A stretch of 64,000 nt of DNA from Rhizobium sp. BT04 (GCF_030053135.1 NZ_CP125649.1:1-64000), one strand, 5' to 3'; shown: positions 1 through 9,211, counted from the stretch's first letter. Notes: generated from the letters alone by a model not told the origin. Translations and numbers: made by a program.

Positions 1-1209
1 ATGATAACAAACCAGCAGCAGATCCAACAAGCTGAATCGTCGGCGATGAAGATCAGGCGACAGTCACAGTTGTTGTCTTCGCAACTCCAGTCAATTCGCG
101 AACGACTTTATGAGCCTGAGGCTGCAAAATCCCTTAAAACATTTACGTCGCGCGAGGTTGCTGCGCTACTCGGCATTGCGGAATCCACGCTACGCCAGAT
201 GTCGCTTGACGGTGAGAGCGCTATCCCCGACCGACAGGACAACGGCCGGCGGATCTATACGCTTCACCAGGTAAATCAGATACGTGAGCATCTCGCCCAA
301 AAGCGTCCAAACGAAGCACTGGTGTTTTTGCCCCGACGCCGGGCGGGTGACAAGCTACAGGTTGTTGCCGTCGCAAACTTCAAGGGCGGCTCGGCTAAAA
401 CTACCACAACCGTGCATCTGGCGCACTATCTGGCAATCCGGGGGCTTCGGGTGCTTGCAATTGATCTAGACCCGCAAGCATCATTGTCGGCAATGTTCGG
501 ATACCAGCCCGAGTTCGACGTTGATGAAAACGAAACTGTCTATGCCGCGATTCGTTACGATGATCGTCGCAGGTCTGTTCACGAGGTAATCAGACGAACC
601 TATTTCGCAGGAATCGATTTGATCCCGGCAAACCTCGAGTTGATGGAGTACGAACACGAAACTCCGCATGCTATCGCGGATGGCTATGGGCGAGGAGACG
701 AGATCTTTTTTCGCAGGCTTTTGACGGTCATCAGCGAAGTTGAGGCGGACTACGATATAGTCCTTGTCGATGCCCCTCCCCAGCTCGGTTACCTTACGCT
801 CGGCGCCCTCTGTGCTGCCACCGCGCTGCTTATCACAATTCATCCAGCAATGATTGACGTTGCCAGTATGAATCAGTTTCTAGCTATGATGAGTGATCTC
901 ATGGGCGTGATCGAGAAACGCGGCGGTACACTCAGCCACGATTTCATCCGCTATGTGATCACGCGACACAACCCCAACGACGGTCCTCAAGTTAACGTCG
1001 TCACTTTGTTACGCTCCCTGTTTAAAGAGGATGTTTTGGCTCCGGCTGTTGCCGAGACTACTGCGATTGCAAGTGCCGGGCTTGAAAACAAGAGTCTTTA
1101 TGAATTGTCAAGGGGTGTCGGACGCGATACGCTTAGTCGCGCACTCGAGTCGGTGGATTCGGTCAATCGCGAGATTTTCCATCATATCAAAAACGTGTGG
1201 GGTAGATGA
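1..1209 (+). CDS. repA: RepA, ParA-type plasmid partition ATPase
   Basis: RepA is the Walker-type ATPase of repABC replicons; with RepB it segregates the plasmid and represses its own operon. The 402-aa protein has an N-terminal helix-turn-helix region (about residues 40-95, SREVAALLGIAESTLRQMS) and a deviant Walker A box (KGGSAKTTTT, about 129-138), followed by IDLDPQAS and LVDAPPQLG, the Walker A' and B strands of the ParA family. Length matches the family (about 400 aa). The window begins exactly at its ATG, so the promoter is not visible. The stop overlaps the repB start, as is usual for translationally coupled repAB. Confidence 0.96.
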   Translation: MITNQQQIQQAESSAMKIRRQSQLLSSQLQSIRERLYEPEAAKSLKTFTSREVAALLGIAESTLRQMSLDGESAIPDRQDNGRRIYTLHQVNQIREHLAQKRPNEALVFLPRRRAGDKLQVVAVANFKGGSAKTTTTVHLAHYLAIRGLRVLAIDLDPQASLSAMFGYQPEFDVDENETVYAAIRYDDRRRSVHEVIRRTYFAGIDLIPANLELMEYEHETPHAIADGYGRGDEIFFRRLLTVISEVEADYDIVLVDAPPQLGYLTLGALCAATALLITIHPAMIDVASMNQFLAMMSDLMGVIEKRGGTLSHDFIRYVITRHNPNDGPQVNVVTLLRSLFKEDVLAPAVAETTAIASAGLENKSLYELSRGVGRDTLSRALESVDSVNREIFHHIKNVWGR

Positions 1210-2247
1210 TGGTCAATCCCAAAGAGCGAAACCAGCGAATGAAGAGCCTGTTTGCTCAGGTCGATACGGAGGTCCTTGCTAAGCAATCGGCACCCTCACG
1301 CGCCGAGCAGGAAAAGCGGCGAGTCGGTTCGGTGGCTGTAAAATCAATGGATCGTGCCTTCGTCTCGATCGAAGATGAGAACAGGCGCCTTCATGATCAG
1401 TTGCTTTCGTGTGAATCGGTTATCGAACTCGATCCCGATCGAGTCGCCCCGTCGTTTATCAGCGACCGCTTGGATATAGAGGGCGATGGTACGTTTCAAG
1501 CGTTTGTCGAAGGGATTAGAGAGGCCGGGCAGAAACTTCCGATCCTCGTGCGTCCCTTGGCTGGGAGGCCAGGTCAATACCAGGCTGCATATGGCCACCG
1601 GCGTCTTCGCGCTTGCCAGATACTTAAACGCCCCGTCAAGGCGATCGTACGCGAGCTAAGCGACGAGGAGCTTGTTATCTCACGGGGTATTGAGAACTCG
1701 GAACGACTCAATCTATCCTTCATCGAGCAGGCCCTGTTTGCCTTTAATCTGAAGGAGCGGAAGTACTCGCGGGAATTAATATCGAACGCGCTTGGACGTA
1801 AAGAGGGCCAGCGCCTCGCCTCGATATCGATTCTTACAAATACCGCGGCCCTGATACCTGAGGGACTCATCCGGTGATCGGCCCGGCGCCGTCGGTTGGA
1901 CGTCCAAAATCGGAAAAGCTGGGCGCTCGCGTCCACAATCGAATCCTGAACGCCCGGCAAAGGGAAATCTTGGCGGAGCTGACTGCGTCTCCAGCATGGG
2001 CTCAGTGCCGAAGCGACCAGCGGTTCGCGCTCATCATGGAAGCGTTTGATCTTTCTGCAAAAAGCAAACCGGATATTGTAGAGTCGCCTTGGACGATGGC
2101 ATCGTCATAGTAACGAGGCGTACCGATAATTCGACTCGCTTTTCAATTCCTGACGATCGACTTCCGGGGCTTTCGGACTGGCTGCTGCAACGGCTACCCG
2201 ATCTCTTTCAGGAGTTCAAAGACGACAAGGGAAGGGTTCTGGAATGA
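1206..2247 (+). pseudogene. repB: RepB, ParB-type partition protein, frameshifted twice
   Basis: RepB binds the centromere-like parS sites and works with RepA. Residues 1-223 (1206-1877) contain the ParB nuclease-like core (GQKLPILVRPLAGRPGQYQAAYGHRRL) and ENSERLNLSFIEQA. The frame then breaks at about 1875: the continuation (IGPAPSVGRPKSEKLGARV) is in another frame at 1874-2110. It breaks again near 2095, where the C-terminus (IVIVTRRTDNSTRFSIPDDRLPGLSDWLLQRLPDLFQEF) continues in the third frame to 2247. The joined length, about 345 codons, fits intact RepB. Either this repB is a real pseudogene or the sequence has two indel errors. The DNA-binding part is cut in two, so partition would be affected if the breaks are real. 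Confidence 0.85.
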
Positions 2248-2261
2248 TCTAGAAACGAGAA

Positions 2262-2345
2262 ATGGAAAAAGGGCCTATCGACTGCAATCGACAGACCCTT
2301 CAATCACGGCCAACGGAGCATCTCGGCACCGTCAACGTCAGCTCT
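2262..2345 (-). ncRNA. Probable counter-transcribed RNA (incA/RepE type) between repB and repC
   Basis: repABC plasmids encode a small antisense RNA in the repB-repC gap that limits repC expression and sets incompatibility (family knowledge). This 240-bp gap contains, read on the minus strand, a 12-bp stem (2288-2299 pairing with 2270-2281, with two G-U type changes) followed by a T run, which is the expected 3' end of that RNA. The 5' end is a guess: I did not identify a promoter with certainty. Confidence 0.55.
2264..2299 (-). terminator. Rho-independent terminator of the antisense RNA
   Basis: On the minus strand AGGGTCTGTCGA pairs across a six-base loop with TCGATAGGCCCT and runs into TTTTT (plus-strand 2266-2270). 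The position just downstream of repB matches the ctRNA terminator of other repABC loci. Confidence 0.6.
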
Positions 2346-2488
2346 AGCGGGCTAATTCTAAGACGGATAAGGGTGTTAATCAAGTCGCTGTAACTGTCAG
2401 GGACGGTTTTTTTGCGCTTAGCTTCCGGCGGCTTCCTGAAAAATCGCATTATTGGGACTGCGATCGAGAGATCCGCAGCAGGATAGCT

Positions 2489-3751
2489 ATGACTGAAGCT
2501 TTGTCAGTGGCGTCGTTCCGACGCGTGACTCCTGGAATTGCCGCAAGTGCACGTCTTGCAATGGCAAACGACATACCAGATACGACAAAATCGGAAATGG
2601 CTTTGCTCCTGAAGAAGGCTGCTCCAGTTTTGGGCATAGATGGCACGACGTATCATGTAATGGATATCCTTCTCGGTCTTTCCCAGGCCGATGACTGGAA
2701 AGGCTCTGGGCGTCCAATCGTGGCCATATCTAATGCGAAACTCGCTGAGTATACGCTGCGCTCGCAGCGCACCGTAATGCGATGCATCCGACGGCTCGTA
2801 GAGGCGGGTGTTGCAGCCTACCGGGACAGTTCGACAGGTCGGCGCTTTGTATATCGCAACGATAAAGGCGAAGTGACGGCTGGCTTTGGAATTGACTTCA
2901 CACCATCCCGTGTAAGGGCTGGCGAACTTAAGCAGGCGGTGATCCAGTACCATCAGCAATTGAACGCCGAACTCGCTGCCAAACGCGACATCAGCCGCCT
3001 GTCGCGTGCGATTGAAGATCTCTGCCTGTCCAATCCCTCGCAGATGACGACTGAAAGATCCGAGCTCGAGTCCATACTGGCGGGTGGGGGCGGGTTGGTT
3101 GAACGCGCAAATCGTATAAGTTCGCTTCACGAACAGGCGTTGGCTGCATTGGCGCCGGAGGACATTCCGTTCCGTTTGTCATGCGAGGGTGACATTGATG
3201 ACAGCGCTAATATCAATACAACCCATGAATCAGAATCTGAAAGTAGAAAATTGCGGGCCCGCTCTACAGAGCGGGAACAAATTAGCAAGAACGACCGCTC
3301 CGCGGTCGAAATGGCTTTTAAAAGAAAGTCTCGCGAAGCGGAGGGGGTTAAGCAAGACAACGGAAGTTGCGATGGCCGCGACTCTTCCACGATCCAAGGG
3401 GAGGTTTTGGGCTCTGTGTCAGTTGGGCTCATTCGCGCGGCGTGCCCCGGTGCTCAATCAATGATAGGCCAAGAGTTCGAAAGTTGGTATGCGATCGGCC
3501 GGTCAGGCGAAACGCTGCGCAGGATGATAGGGTTGTCCGAAGCAGGTTGGGCAGATGGTCAGAAGAAAGTGGGCCAGTACGCGGCAGCGGCGATCTTAGC
3601 GACCGTGCTTGAAAAGTCAATTCGAGATCCGGAGCAGATTTCCAGGCCGGGGGGCTATTTCCGGGCCATGATAGATCGAGCGATCGACGGAAGGCTGAAC
3701 CTGGAGCGGAGCCTTTTCGGACTGGCAGACAGCAGGTATGAAAGTTCATGA
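2489..3751 (+). CDS. repC: RepC, replication initiator
   Basis: RepC is the initiator protein of repABC plasmids, and the origin usually lies inside its own coding sequence. The 420-aa product has the family features: an N-terminal winged-helix region (PIVAISNAKLAEYTLRSQRTVMRCIRRLVEAGVAAYRDSSTGRRFVYR, about residues 75-125), a central charged linker and a C-terminal domain ending PGGYFRAMIDRAIDGRLNLERSLFGL. Length is in the usual 400-440 aa range. The ATG at 2489 follows a GCAGGAT ribosome-binding site. Unlike repB, it reads through without a break. Confidence 0.95.
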   Translation: MTEALSVASFRRVTPGIAASARLAMANDIPDTTKSEMALLLKKAAPVLGIDGTTYHVMDILLGLSQADDWKGSGRPIVAISNAKLAEYTLRSQRTVMRCIRRLVEAGVAAYRDSSTGRRFVYRNDKGEVTAGFGIDFTPSRVRAGELKQAVIQYHQQLNAELAAKRDISRLSRAIEDLCLSNPSQMTTERSELESILAGGGGLVERANRISSLHEQALAALAPEDIPFRLSCEGDIDDSANINTTHESESESRKLRARSTEREQISKNDRSAVEMAFKRKSREAEGVKQDNGSCDGRDSSTIQGEVLGSVSVGLIRAACPGAQSMIGQEFESWYAIGRSGETLRRMIGLSEAGWADGQKKVGQYAAAAILATVLEKSIRDPEQISRPGGYFRAMIDRAIDGRLNLERSLFGLADSRYESS

Positions 3752-4226
3752 GAGGAGTAACAGCTGTTACCTGTCCGGCCGGCCCAACAACTGATCGCTT
3801 GCGTCCATATGTGCGGCCTGTTGTTGCGTTCGCACATGAACGCTGGCCAAGATGGTTTCCGCAACACAGGCCCAGACATCAAGTCGGCCTTGAGGGTCCA
3901 AAGGGATGCCCAGAGTATCCTGTGTCCCGGATCGATCGATCACACCATCTGCTATTATCTTGCAAGTTGTCGTATTACCAACACGTGGTGAAGATCACGT
4001 TTCTCCTCTCGAAACAGAGATTCATGCGACTTCAGGTCGCACTCCGGCGTCAAGGACGACGCGGTCTCCCCCAATTTTTCCGCCGCTGCGCTTCTCAGAA
4101 AAATCGGTTCCCCCGCTTGCCGCCGCTGGCGGTCGCGTTCCGCGATCCCTGGCCCCTCGCGGCTACGGTGCGGTCTCCTTTCGTCAGAGACAGAAAGGAG
4201 AAACTGATATGTCCGATGACTGGTAC
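3752..4226 (+). other. Intergenic stretch after repC, no gene recognised
   Basis: Short open frames here have no recognisable domains and overlap each other on both strands, so I treat them as noise. The stretch ends at the left inverted repeat of an IS66-family element (GTAAGCGTCCGAGGAGCG, from 4227). Confidence 0.5.
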
Positions 4227-4838
4227 GTAAGCGTCCGAGGAGCGCCGCCTTGAGCGCGTAGGATGAATCTGTCGTTTTGTGGCTATGGACAGGCATATGG
4301 ACAGTTTTCGGACAGCGGTGAGCCGGCTTGAAATCATCGACATGGGGCGTCGGCGGCGTTTTACCGCCGAAGCGAAGCTGAAGATGCGTTTTCTGGCCAT
4401 CGTCGCCAGGTTTCCGCGACGGCGGCGAAGCATGGGGTTTCCCGCTCGCAACTGTATCGCTGGCGTCAGTTGGTGCAGACCGGCAATCTGGGCAGCATTC
4501 GGATTGAGGGCTTCGTGCCGGCGTTGATCACGCCGGACGCCCCTGCGCCCGTGCCGGCTGCATCGAAGCCGGTGGCGGGTGGTGGTCGTATGGAGGTGCT
4601 GAGCGCGAACGGCCGGCGCGTGATCGTCGACCGTGACGTAGACGTCGCTGTGCTGCTGCGCATCCTGCGCGGGCTGGAGACGTTGCGATGATCCCGATCC
4701 CGACAGGCGTTCGGGTGTGGCTGGCGACGGGCCATACGGATATGCGGTGCGGGTTCCCGTCCTTGGCGCTGCGGGTGCAGGAGGTGCTGAAACATGACCC
4801 GCTGGGCGGTCATCTGTTCTGCTTCAGGGGCAAGCGCG
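4227..4838 (+). mobile_element. IS66-family relic, left part (tnpA and 5' tnpB)
   Basis: The left end GTAAGCG at 4227 is the typical IS66 terminus. tnpA (about 4279-4691) is frameshifted near 4395: RRRRFTAEAKLKM is in one frame, and SQLYRW plus LVQTGNLGSIRIEGFVPALI...RVIVDRDVDVAVLLRILRGLETLR in another. tnpB starts at 4688 with MIPIPTGVRVWLATGHTDMRCGFPSLALRVQEVLKHDPLGGHLFCFRGKRG and is then cut at about 4838 by the serine recombinase element. The rest of tnpB resumes at about 7440. tnpC is not present here. Confidence 0.85.
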
Positions 4839-5327
4839 GACAACTACCGACATTCTGCATACGTTTCCCGTTATTCGACGATTGCCTATCCTTGGCACCC
4901 GCTGTTCGGGAGGAAAGTGCAGGTCTCACCGTTCAGGCGTGGCAAAAGTTTAACCTGCATCTACACGGATGAGCGTCCAGATCTGTGCCGCGAGTTGCCG
5001 AATTGGATGTTCGATCAAAGCTATTGCACTACCATGGCGCTAGGGCTGCCTGAGATCAGCATTGCCGGTCTCAACGAATTGGCAGCGGCGCTGGCATCGT
5101 TCGGCGCGACTCACGCAATAGGAGCAAAATACCGTCCTTCGAGGAAGAAGGAGAAGGATGATGCGAAGCAGGCGACATCAAAATCGCGACCAACTCGTTC
5201 TGCAGTTGGAGCGCCAAAATCTACAGGTTCCGGCGGTCAAGAACGTCAAAGGGTTGGAGGAAGCGCTGGCGGATCTTCTGCTGGAAGCTTTGGACGCGAA
5301 CAGAATGACGAAGACGGGAGGCGTTGA
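4794..5327 (+). CDS. Small accessory protein of the serine recombinase element
   Basis: I do not recognise a named function. The informative part runs from about 4870 (IAYPWHPLFGRKVQVSPFRRGKSLTCIYTDERPDLCRELPNWMFDQSYC). It is clearly related to a second protein in this window at 34,831-35,226 on the other strand (LLYPWHPWSGQFVHVHEALTKGTAIFRCSLSG...EVPAWMFDRSV), which also lies near a recombinase relic. A small protein with this YPWHP...P.WM pattern upstream of a large serine recombinase suggests a recombination partner or DNA-binding accessory (inference). The C-terminal 50 residues are Gly/Ser/Arg rich. No in-frame ATG/GTG/TTG lies between the element's left end and the domain, so the true start is unclear; the ATG at 4794 is in the interrupted IS66 tnpB. 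Confidence 0.5.
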   Translation: MTRWAVICSASGASADNYRHSAYVSRYSTIAYPWHPLFGRKVQVSPFRRGKSLTCIYTDERPDLCRELPNWMFDQSYCTTMALGLPEISIAGLNELAAALASFGATHAIGAKYRPSRKKEKDDAKQATSKSRPTRSAVGAPKSTGSGGQERQRVGGSAGGSSAGSFGREQNDEDGRR

Positions 5328-5349
5328 TGAACACGAAGATCACGCCTGA
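5158..5349 (+). CDS. Second small ORF upstream of the recombinase
   Basis: A 63-aa ORF (DQLVLQLERQNLQVPAVKNVKGLEEALADLLLEALDAN...GGVDEHEDHA) overlaps the end of the preceding ORF and the first codons of the recombinase in a different frame. The tight overlap of three reading frames suggests a translationally coupled set. The ALADLLLEAL helix and acidic EHEDHA tail look like a small accessory subunit, but I cannot assign a family. Confidence 0.45.
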   Translation: MMRSRRHQNRDQLVLQLERQNLQVPAVKNVKGLEEALADLLLEALDANRMTKTGGVDEHEDHA

Positions 5350-7411
5350 CCATCTTGGCCGCGCCGCTGTGGTCGATGTCCGCCAGTCCACAATGACTCA
5401 GGTCACCGGCAATCTGGAAAGTCAGCGCCGGCAGTATGATCTGGCTGGAGCTGCCGCAACGACCGGCTTTGCATCGGTGACCGTAATCGATGACGATCTC
5501 GGCCGCTCCGGCTCAGGCAGCATGGAACGGCCTGGATTCGAACGGCTTGTGGCACAGGTTTGCTCCGGCGATGTGGGAGCGGTCTATTGCATCGAGGCAT
5601 CCCGCCTGGCGCGCAATGGCAGGGACTGGCATCATCTGATCGACCTTTGCGCCCTTGCCGGTACGCTGGTCATTGATCCGGATGGTGCCTATGACCCGCG
5701 GCTCGTCAACGATCGTCTGCTGCTTGGATTGAAAGGCACGATGTCGGAGTATGAGCTTAGCTTGATGCGTCAGCGCGGCATCGCAGCACGCGGTTCCAAG
5801 GCTGGACGCGGGGAACTGCGGTTCATGTTGCCGCCGGGCTTGTGCTGGAGCGAAGTGGGCAAGATCGAGATCGACCCGGACGAACATGTGGCTGAGACGA
5901 TCAGGCTTGTCTTTGCCAAATTCCGGGAGCTGGGAAGTGGACGACAGGTCTTTTTGTGGCTGCGGTCGGCCGATATCAAGATGCCGGTCGTTCTGCGCAA
6001 TGTGGACGTCTGCAAGCTCGTCTGGAAAGCGCCAGCGTACCACAGCGTCATGCAGATCCTCCACAACCCACTCTATGCAGGCGCCTATGCCTTCGGAAGA
6101 CGCGCACAGCGAACGCGGATCATCGATGGTCGCGCTCGCAAGGCCACCGGGGTGCGCAAACCCCGGGATGAATGGAGCGTGTTGCTGCGCGACAATCATC
6201 AAGGTTACATCAGTTGGCGGGAATACGAGGAGAACCACAAGCTCCTGGCCGAGAACGCGCACATGAAGAAGAACTGCGATCGCAAGTCAGCGCGTGGCGG
6301 CCGTGCCCTTTTGACCGGGCTGATGCGATGCGGTCGCTGTGGCCGAATGATGCGCGTCTTCTACGGCAGCGCGAAGGGCAACGCGCATCGCTATCAGTGC
6401 CGCGGCGACGATGCACACGTGGGTGTCGGCCTTTGTATCGGCATTGGCGGCGTCAGGGTCGATCGCGCCGTTGCGGTCCAGATTCTGGAAGCGGTGTCTG
6501 ATCGTGCCGTCGAAGCGGCAATCTTCGCCTCGGATCAAGTCGAGCGGTCCCGAAGAGATGGCATTGCGGCACTCGAGCGGGATCTCGAAGGCTCACGCTA
6601 CGAAGCGCTGTTGGCCAGTCGCAGGTATGAGCTTGTGGACCCGGCCAAGCGGCATGTTGCACGCGAACTGGAGGCCCGATGGAATGATGCCCTGGAGCGA
6701 GTGGGCGTGCTTGAGCGCAAGATCAAGGACCTGTCCGCGCTGTCAGCAGCGCGCCCCGTCATCGATCGTGGCCGACTCCTGCAGCTTGCCCAGGATCTCC
6801 CGACCGTCTGGAATGCGCCCTCCACTGAGACGAGAACAAAGCAGCGGCTCATTCACATCCTGGTTCAGGAGATTATTTGCGATCTCGACGATGCGACCAA
6901 CGAGGCGGTGCTGTTGATCCATTGGACCGGAGGTCGGCACACAGAGGTGCGTGTGGCGCGCGTCAAGACCGGAAGATATCCTGCTGAGCTCGCACCATCG
7001 GCCGTCGAAGCACTGCGCAAACTGGGCGGACATTGGCCAGATCGGGAACTCGCGGTCTCCCTCAATCGGATGCTTTGCAAGACAGGTAATGGCGAGAGCT
7101 GGACGGCCGTGCGTGTTCGTGACATGCGCGAGCGTCTGGGAATTCCCGAATATGATGCCACCAAAGTGGAGATACCGATGATCAGCTTGATGAAAGCGGC
7201 GGAGAAACTCGGTATTTGCGTGGGATCGGCCAAAAGCCTGGTGCAGAGGAATTCTTCCTGCAACGCAAATCCTTCCTGGCTCGCCGTGGATGGTTCCGGT
7301 AGATGCGTTAACCTCGGAAGCCGTCCAGGGGTGCAGGGTGTCGTCGATCGACGCCCCAAGTTTTATGAAGATTATCAATACGATAAAGTCGCCCGGTTGC
7401 CCGGAATTTGA
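5327..7411 (+). CDS. Large serine recombinase
   Basis: A 694-aa site-specific recombinase. The N-terminal resolvase catalytic domain (about residues 10-150) has the nucleophile Ser in VDVRQST (Ser-21), then SRLARNGRDWHHLIDLC and the helix LKGTMSEYELSLMRQR. A recombinase domain follows (ALGCRQVFLWL-type region, about 200-290), then a zinc ribbon (LMRCGRCGRMMRVFY...YQCRG, about 325-355), a coiled coil and a long C-terminal region. ATG 5327 is preferred because GGAGG sits at 5316-5320. The whole element (about 4838-7439) is inserted in tnpB of an IS66 element, and its right-end sequence occurs again in another IS66 tnpB at 49.3 kb, which implies site-specific integration. Confidence 0.9.
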   Translation: MNTKITPDHLGRAAVVDVRQSTMTQVTGNLESQRRQYDLAGAAATTGFASVTVIDDDLGRSGSGSMERPGFERLVAQVCSGDVGAVYCIEASRLARNGRDWHHLIDLCALAGTLVIDPDGAYDPRLVNDRLLLGLKGTMSEYELSLMRQRGIAARGSKAGRGELRFMLPPGLCWSEVGKIEIDPDEHVAETIRLVFAKFRELGSGRQVFLWLRSADIKMPVVLRNVDVCKLVWKAPAYHSVMQILHNPLYAGAYAFGRRAQRTRIIDGRARKATGVRKPRDEWSVLLRDNHQGYISWREYEENHKLLAENAHMKKNCDRKSARGGRALLTGLMRCGRCGRMMRVFYGSAKGNAHRYQCRGDDAHVGVGLCIGIGGVRVDRAVAVQILEAVSDRAVEAAIFASDQVERSRRDGIAALERDLEGSRYEALLASRRYELVDPAKRHVARELEARWNDALERVGVLERKIKDLSALSAARPVIDRGRLLQLAQDLPTVWNAPSTETRTKQRLIHILVQEIICDLDDATNEAVLLIHWTGGRHTEVRVARVKTGRYPAELAPSAVEALRKLGGHWPDRELAVSLNRMLCKTGNGESWTAVRVRDMRERLGIPEYDATKVEIPMISLMKAAEKLGICVGSAKSLVQRNSSCNANPSWLAVDGSGRCVNLGSRPGVQGVVDRRPKFYEDYQYDKVARLPGI

Positions 7412-7439
7412 TGGAGGGATGCATTATGAAGCGCACTGT

Positions 7440-7545
7440 GGTGATCTGATCAAGGTCGTTTGGCACGATGGCCAGGGAGCCTGCCTGTTCACAAAACGGC
7501 TCGAAAGAGGCAGGTTTAAATGGCCTTCGTACTACGTCCATCAAC
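7440..7545 (+). pseudogene. IS66 tnpB, 3' fragment beyond the recombinase insertion
   Basis: Translation GDLIKVVWHDGQGACLFTKRLERGRFKWPS is the direct continuation of the tnpB fragment ending at 4838 (FRGKRG|DLIKV is the family sequence). It stops matching after about 35 codons, so the IS66 copy was already truncated on this side. Confidence 0.8.
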
Positions 7546-7943
7546 TCGCAGTGCTTGCGGGTTTCAGGCTTATCGTCCTCGCCAATCGCATCGACTGCGC
7601 GGACGCATTCTTGCTGGAACTGCATGACGAGCTCGCCGAGGGTTGCGGCAGACAATGCAAAAGCATCGATGCGAAGCTTCAAGGATCTTGTTTCCCATTT
7701 GCTTTGTTCTCGACTGCCTACACGCACCTGGAATCCGGGTCTACTAAAGCCTTGGGCCGGGCGCCCCCCGGATTCCGCCATACCTTACTCCCAGCGCCTC
7801 CTGAGGAATGCGCGCCACTAACGATCAGTGAGTCTACGGCTTTTGTCTTGATCCCAACGAAGTGTTTCTAATGAAATACAAAATGCCTTGATGGATCGCG
7901 CCTGAGGGGTAATGTGATTGAAAGAAACAAGAGGAGCTCAATT
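7546..7943 (+). other. Relic DNA between the IS66 fragment and virF
   Basis: No intact gene. On the minus strand about 7560-7720 has a protein-like stretch (LKLRIDAFALSAATLGELVMQFQQECVRAVDAIGEDDKPETRKHCELMDV) of unknown origin that runs into the tnpB fragment, so it is probably a gene remnant. Confidence 0.4.
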
Positions 7944-8555
7944 ATGGATAGTTCCACTCTGCAAGGTGGCGGATCCGGAACTGTAGCCGCGCATGACGCC
8001 CGCGAGACACAATTGCTTGATCTACCCGACTCGCTGCTGACGGAAGTAGCGAAACGTTTGACTACAGAAAATCCAGTCGAGACAGCGGAAAATGTCGCAA
8101 ATTTTAACGAAACTCATGCCTTGACCAGCCTTTCGACTCGAACAGAACCTTTCGAGACGTTTAAATCGCGCCTCAAAATACTCAGCTATCATGCGAAACT
8201 GCTGCCTCACACGGTTAGGCACGCACCAACACTTCCAGACGGGGAACGGCTGACTGAAAACCAACTGGCACGCATGCAAAGCGAAGTTGCATATCGTCCA
8301 GTGTTGGGCACCGCGTATACCCATCACGCTGGCCAAGCTCCAGAACGGTTGGCAGGGACCGACTTGGCCCGTAGAATCGAGGGCATCTCTGACGAGGTCT
8401 TCGACGTGGCGGAACCCGTAATGTTTAGGGAGATCTCCGCTCATGAGTTGATGCCGAAGATTCGGCCGATCGCCAAATCAATTAAGGAAGCCCATGACGG
8501 TGCGCGAGCGGAATTGATGTCTGCGGATAGGCAGAGGGAAGGACGCGGTCGATAA
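7944..8555 (+). CDS. virF: VirF, exported F-box effector
   Basis: VirF is translocated by VirB/VirD4 into plant cells, where as an F-box protein it directs SCF-mediated breakdown of VirE2 and host VIP1. The 203-aa product has the F-box near the N-terminus (LLDLPDSLLTEVAKRLTTENPVETAENVANF, about residues 24-55) and the family core (FKSRLKILSYHAKLL...TVRHAPTLPDGERL). It ends in the arginine-rich export signal (ELMSADRQREGRGR). ATG 7944 follows AGAGGAGC at good spacing. VirF is a host-range factor of octopine-type and related plasmids, absent from some nopaline plasmids. Here it stands alone beside virA, away from virE and virD. Confidence 0.93.
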   Translation: MDSSTLQGGGSGTVAAHDARETQLLDLPDSLLTEVAKRLTTENPVETAENVANFNETHALTSLSTRTEPFETFKSRLKILSYHAKLLPHTVRHAPTLPDGERLTENQLARMQSEVAYRPVLGTAYTHHAGQAPERLAGTDLARRIEGISDEVFDVAEPVMFREISAHELMPKIRPIAKSIKEAHDGARAELMSADRQREGRGR

Positions 8556-8580
8556 TATTTCCCGCGCCGCTACAGTGCCT

Positions 8581-8687
8581 TAAAGCATGTCGCGCAAAAG
8601 TGTGCAGCGGTTTTGCGGCAACGACATGCGTTAAAACAAAGAGCTAAAGCGCGTCGCATGAATCAAGTTTGACGCGACGCGCTTTAG
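8581..8687 (+). repeat. RIME1-like Rhizobiaceae intergenic palindromic repeat
   Basis: Two consecutive palindromes: AAGCATGTCG... pairing with CGACATGCGTT (8583-8633), then TAAAGCGCGTCGC... pairing with GCGACGCGCTTTA (8645-8687). The pattern and bases match the RIME1 mosaic element scattered through Rhizobium genomes. Directly after virF it could also act as a transcription terminator. Confidence 0.75.
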
Positions 8688-9211
8688 TTGCAAACATTCC
8701 AATTGACGGGCTAATGCGTCCGTCGGAATCATACGAAGCTTCCCGGATAATGTCGTGTTCGAATTCTGATGAAAAGTCGGCGACGACGCTCTGTACGCAC
8801 GATTAAAAACGCGTCCCTAGTGAGGTATCCCATTACGATGGCTGGCGCAGCGGCTGATGGCCCGCTCAAAATGACAAAAGCGCCGAACCGGCAGCTGTTT
8901 AACGATTGAGTGTGGCTGGCAACGGACGACCGTACCCGCTACGCCTGCCATGTAACTCACTCGGAGATGCATGATCAACCGCTTTGCTTTCTTCAACGAC
9001 GGCATCTTCGGACGATGACGGCGACAACTCCTCTGTTTCTGGCAGACGCGCAAAAAATACTCCTGCGACCGGAATATTCTTCGGCATGCGGACCAATATT
9101 TCATTTGAAACCATTTCACGCGACCTTTGCACGTCGCGACCATTTACAAACCCTGCCATGCGGTAAGCGTCGCCCGGGTGGTCAATCGCCGGCGCGGGGA
9201 GGTATGTACGG
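8688..9211 (+). promoter_or_regulatory. Upstream region of virA
   Basis: No gene seen in 520 bp. TCCAATTGACGG at about 8699-8710 resembles the vir box bound by VirG (TNCAATTGAAAY), but it lies 500 bp from virA, so its role is uncertain. Confidence 0.35.

Noticed and set aside
6743..7378. 211-codon minus-strand ORF
   Set aside because: Antisense of the serine recombinase.
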